Origin: Paenibacillus sp. Root444D2
Lineage (GTDB): Bacteria; Bacillota; Bacilli; Paenibacillales; NBRC-103111
Reading direction: 5' to 3'
DNA: 43,158 nt
Assembly (NCBI RefSeq): GCF_001426375.1
Contig: NZ_LMEO01000023.1
Span: 929-44,086, forward strand
The notes below the pieces were generated by a model. That model was not told the DNA's origin. It ran no database searches and was given only the letters and a program-made list of their open reading frames with translations. Positions within the stretch are counted from its first letter, which is position 1. Each line of letters opens with the position of its first letter. A program made the translations under genes and the position numbers. Below are positions 42,977-43,158 of the stretch, piece by piece.

Positions 42977-43158
42977 CATACCCGCTTTTTGTACACCCTC
43001 ATTGCAAAGAAATAGGCTACGAACAAAATCCCGACGCACCACGCAAGAGCGATCCATATTTCATTGCCCACCGGCTGATCTGCCAGTAGCGCACGGATGG
43101 CGTTCACGATCGAGGTCACCGGCTGGTTTTCGGCAAAGGCGCGAACGACCGACGGCAT
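42976..43158 (-). CDS. ABC-2 type transporter permease, C-terminal end (partial)
   Basis: The last 60 residues of a minus-strand gene that continues past the window. MPSVVRAFAENQPVTSIVNA, then IRALL, then a membrane helix (IWIALAWCVGILFVAYFFAM) and a basic tail (RVYKKRV) match the C-terminus of DrrB-like ABC-2 permeases, which export drugs or lipids. The first Met seen is internal, so the true start is outside. Confidence 0.8.
   Translation of the reverse strand: MPSVVRAFAENQPVTSIVNAIRALLADQPVGNEIWIALAWCVGILFVAYFFAMRVYKKRV

Overview
The window looks like a chromosomal segment of a Paenibacillus-type Firmicute. The evidence is moderate GC with AGGAGG-type ribosome binding sites, the gene order sigW-rsiW-cdaA-cdaR-glmM-glmS (the order known in Bacillus), a glmS ribozyme, and several LplB/YtcP-type sugar importers paired with YesM/YesN or AraC regulators. 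No database search was possible; all family calls come from reading motifs.

Region 1 (1-600) is a tRNA neighbourhood. It holds the 3' half of a tRNA-Pro with no 5' half, an intact tRNA-Gly(UCC), and a partial duplication of the tRNA-Gly 3' end with its terminator. This looks like scars of mobile-element integration. Region 2 (619-11833) is conserved core: ppc, an EamA exporter, sigW and rsiW each with an ECF-type promoter, c-di-AMP synthase cdaA and its regulator cdaR, then glmM and glmS, with the glmS ribozyme in the glmS leader. Region 3 (11839-13917) is a decayed zone after glmS: a frameshifted Xre-type regulator, a 20-codon hsdM stub, a secreted copper-amine-oxidase-N-like protein and a damaged small membrane protein gene.

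Region 4 (13966-42005) is a large carbohydrate-utilisation locus. Its first half has two SDR dehydrogenases, a GH1 beta-glycosidase, two ABC permeases, a YesM-like kinase, a YesN-like AraC regulator, a solute-binding lipoprotein, a GH78 alpha-L-rhamnosidase and a GH2 enzyme. Its second half has a solute-binding lipoprotein, a transmembrane AraC regulator, two permeases, a second paralogous lipoprotein, a GH106-like enzyme and an esterase. No hydrolase has a visible signal peptide and no importer has its own ATPase, so the model is import of rhamnose-containing glycosides followed by breakdown in the cytoplasm, using a shared MsmX-type ATPase encoded elsewhere.

The strongest new signal is regulatory. 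Five promoters in the first half (one on the minus strand) share a tandem direct repeat with consensus AGTCGTnAnAnnGTTAGT, the two copies exactly 22 bp apart, with a -10 hexamer exactly 19 bp after the second copy and no good -35. This fits a class II activator site for the locus-encoded YesN-like regulator, including autoregulation of its own operon. A diverged sixth copy precedes the esterase.

Region 5 (42006-43158) carries a ZTP (pfl) riboswitch directly joined to an intrinsic terminator upstream of a GNAT acetyltransferase, then the 3' end of an ABC-2 type permease on the minus strand.
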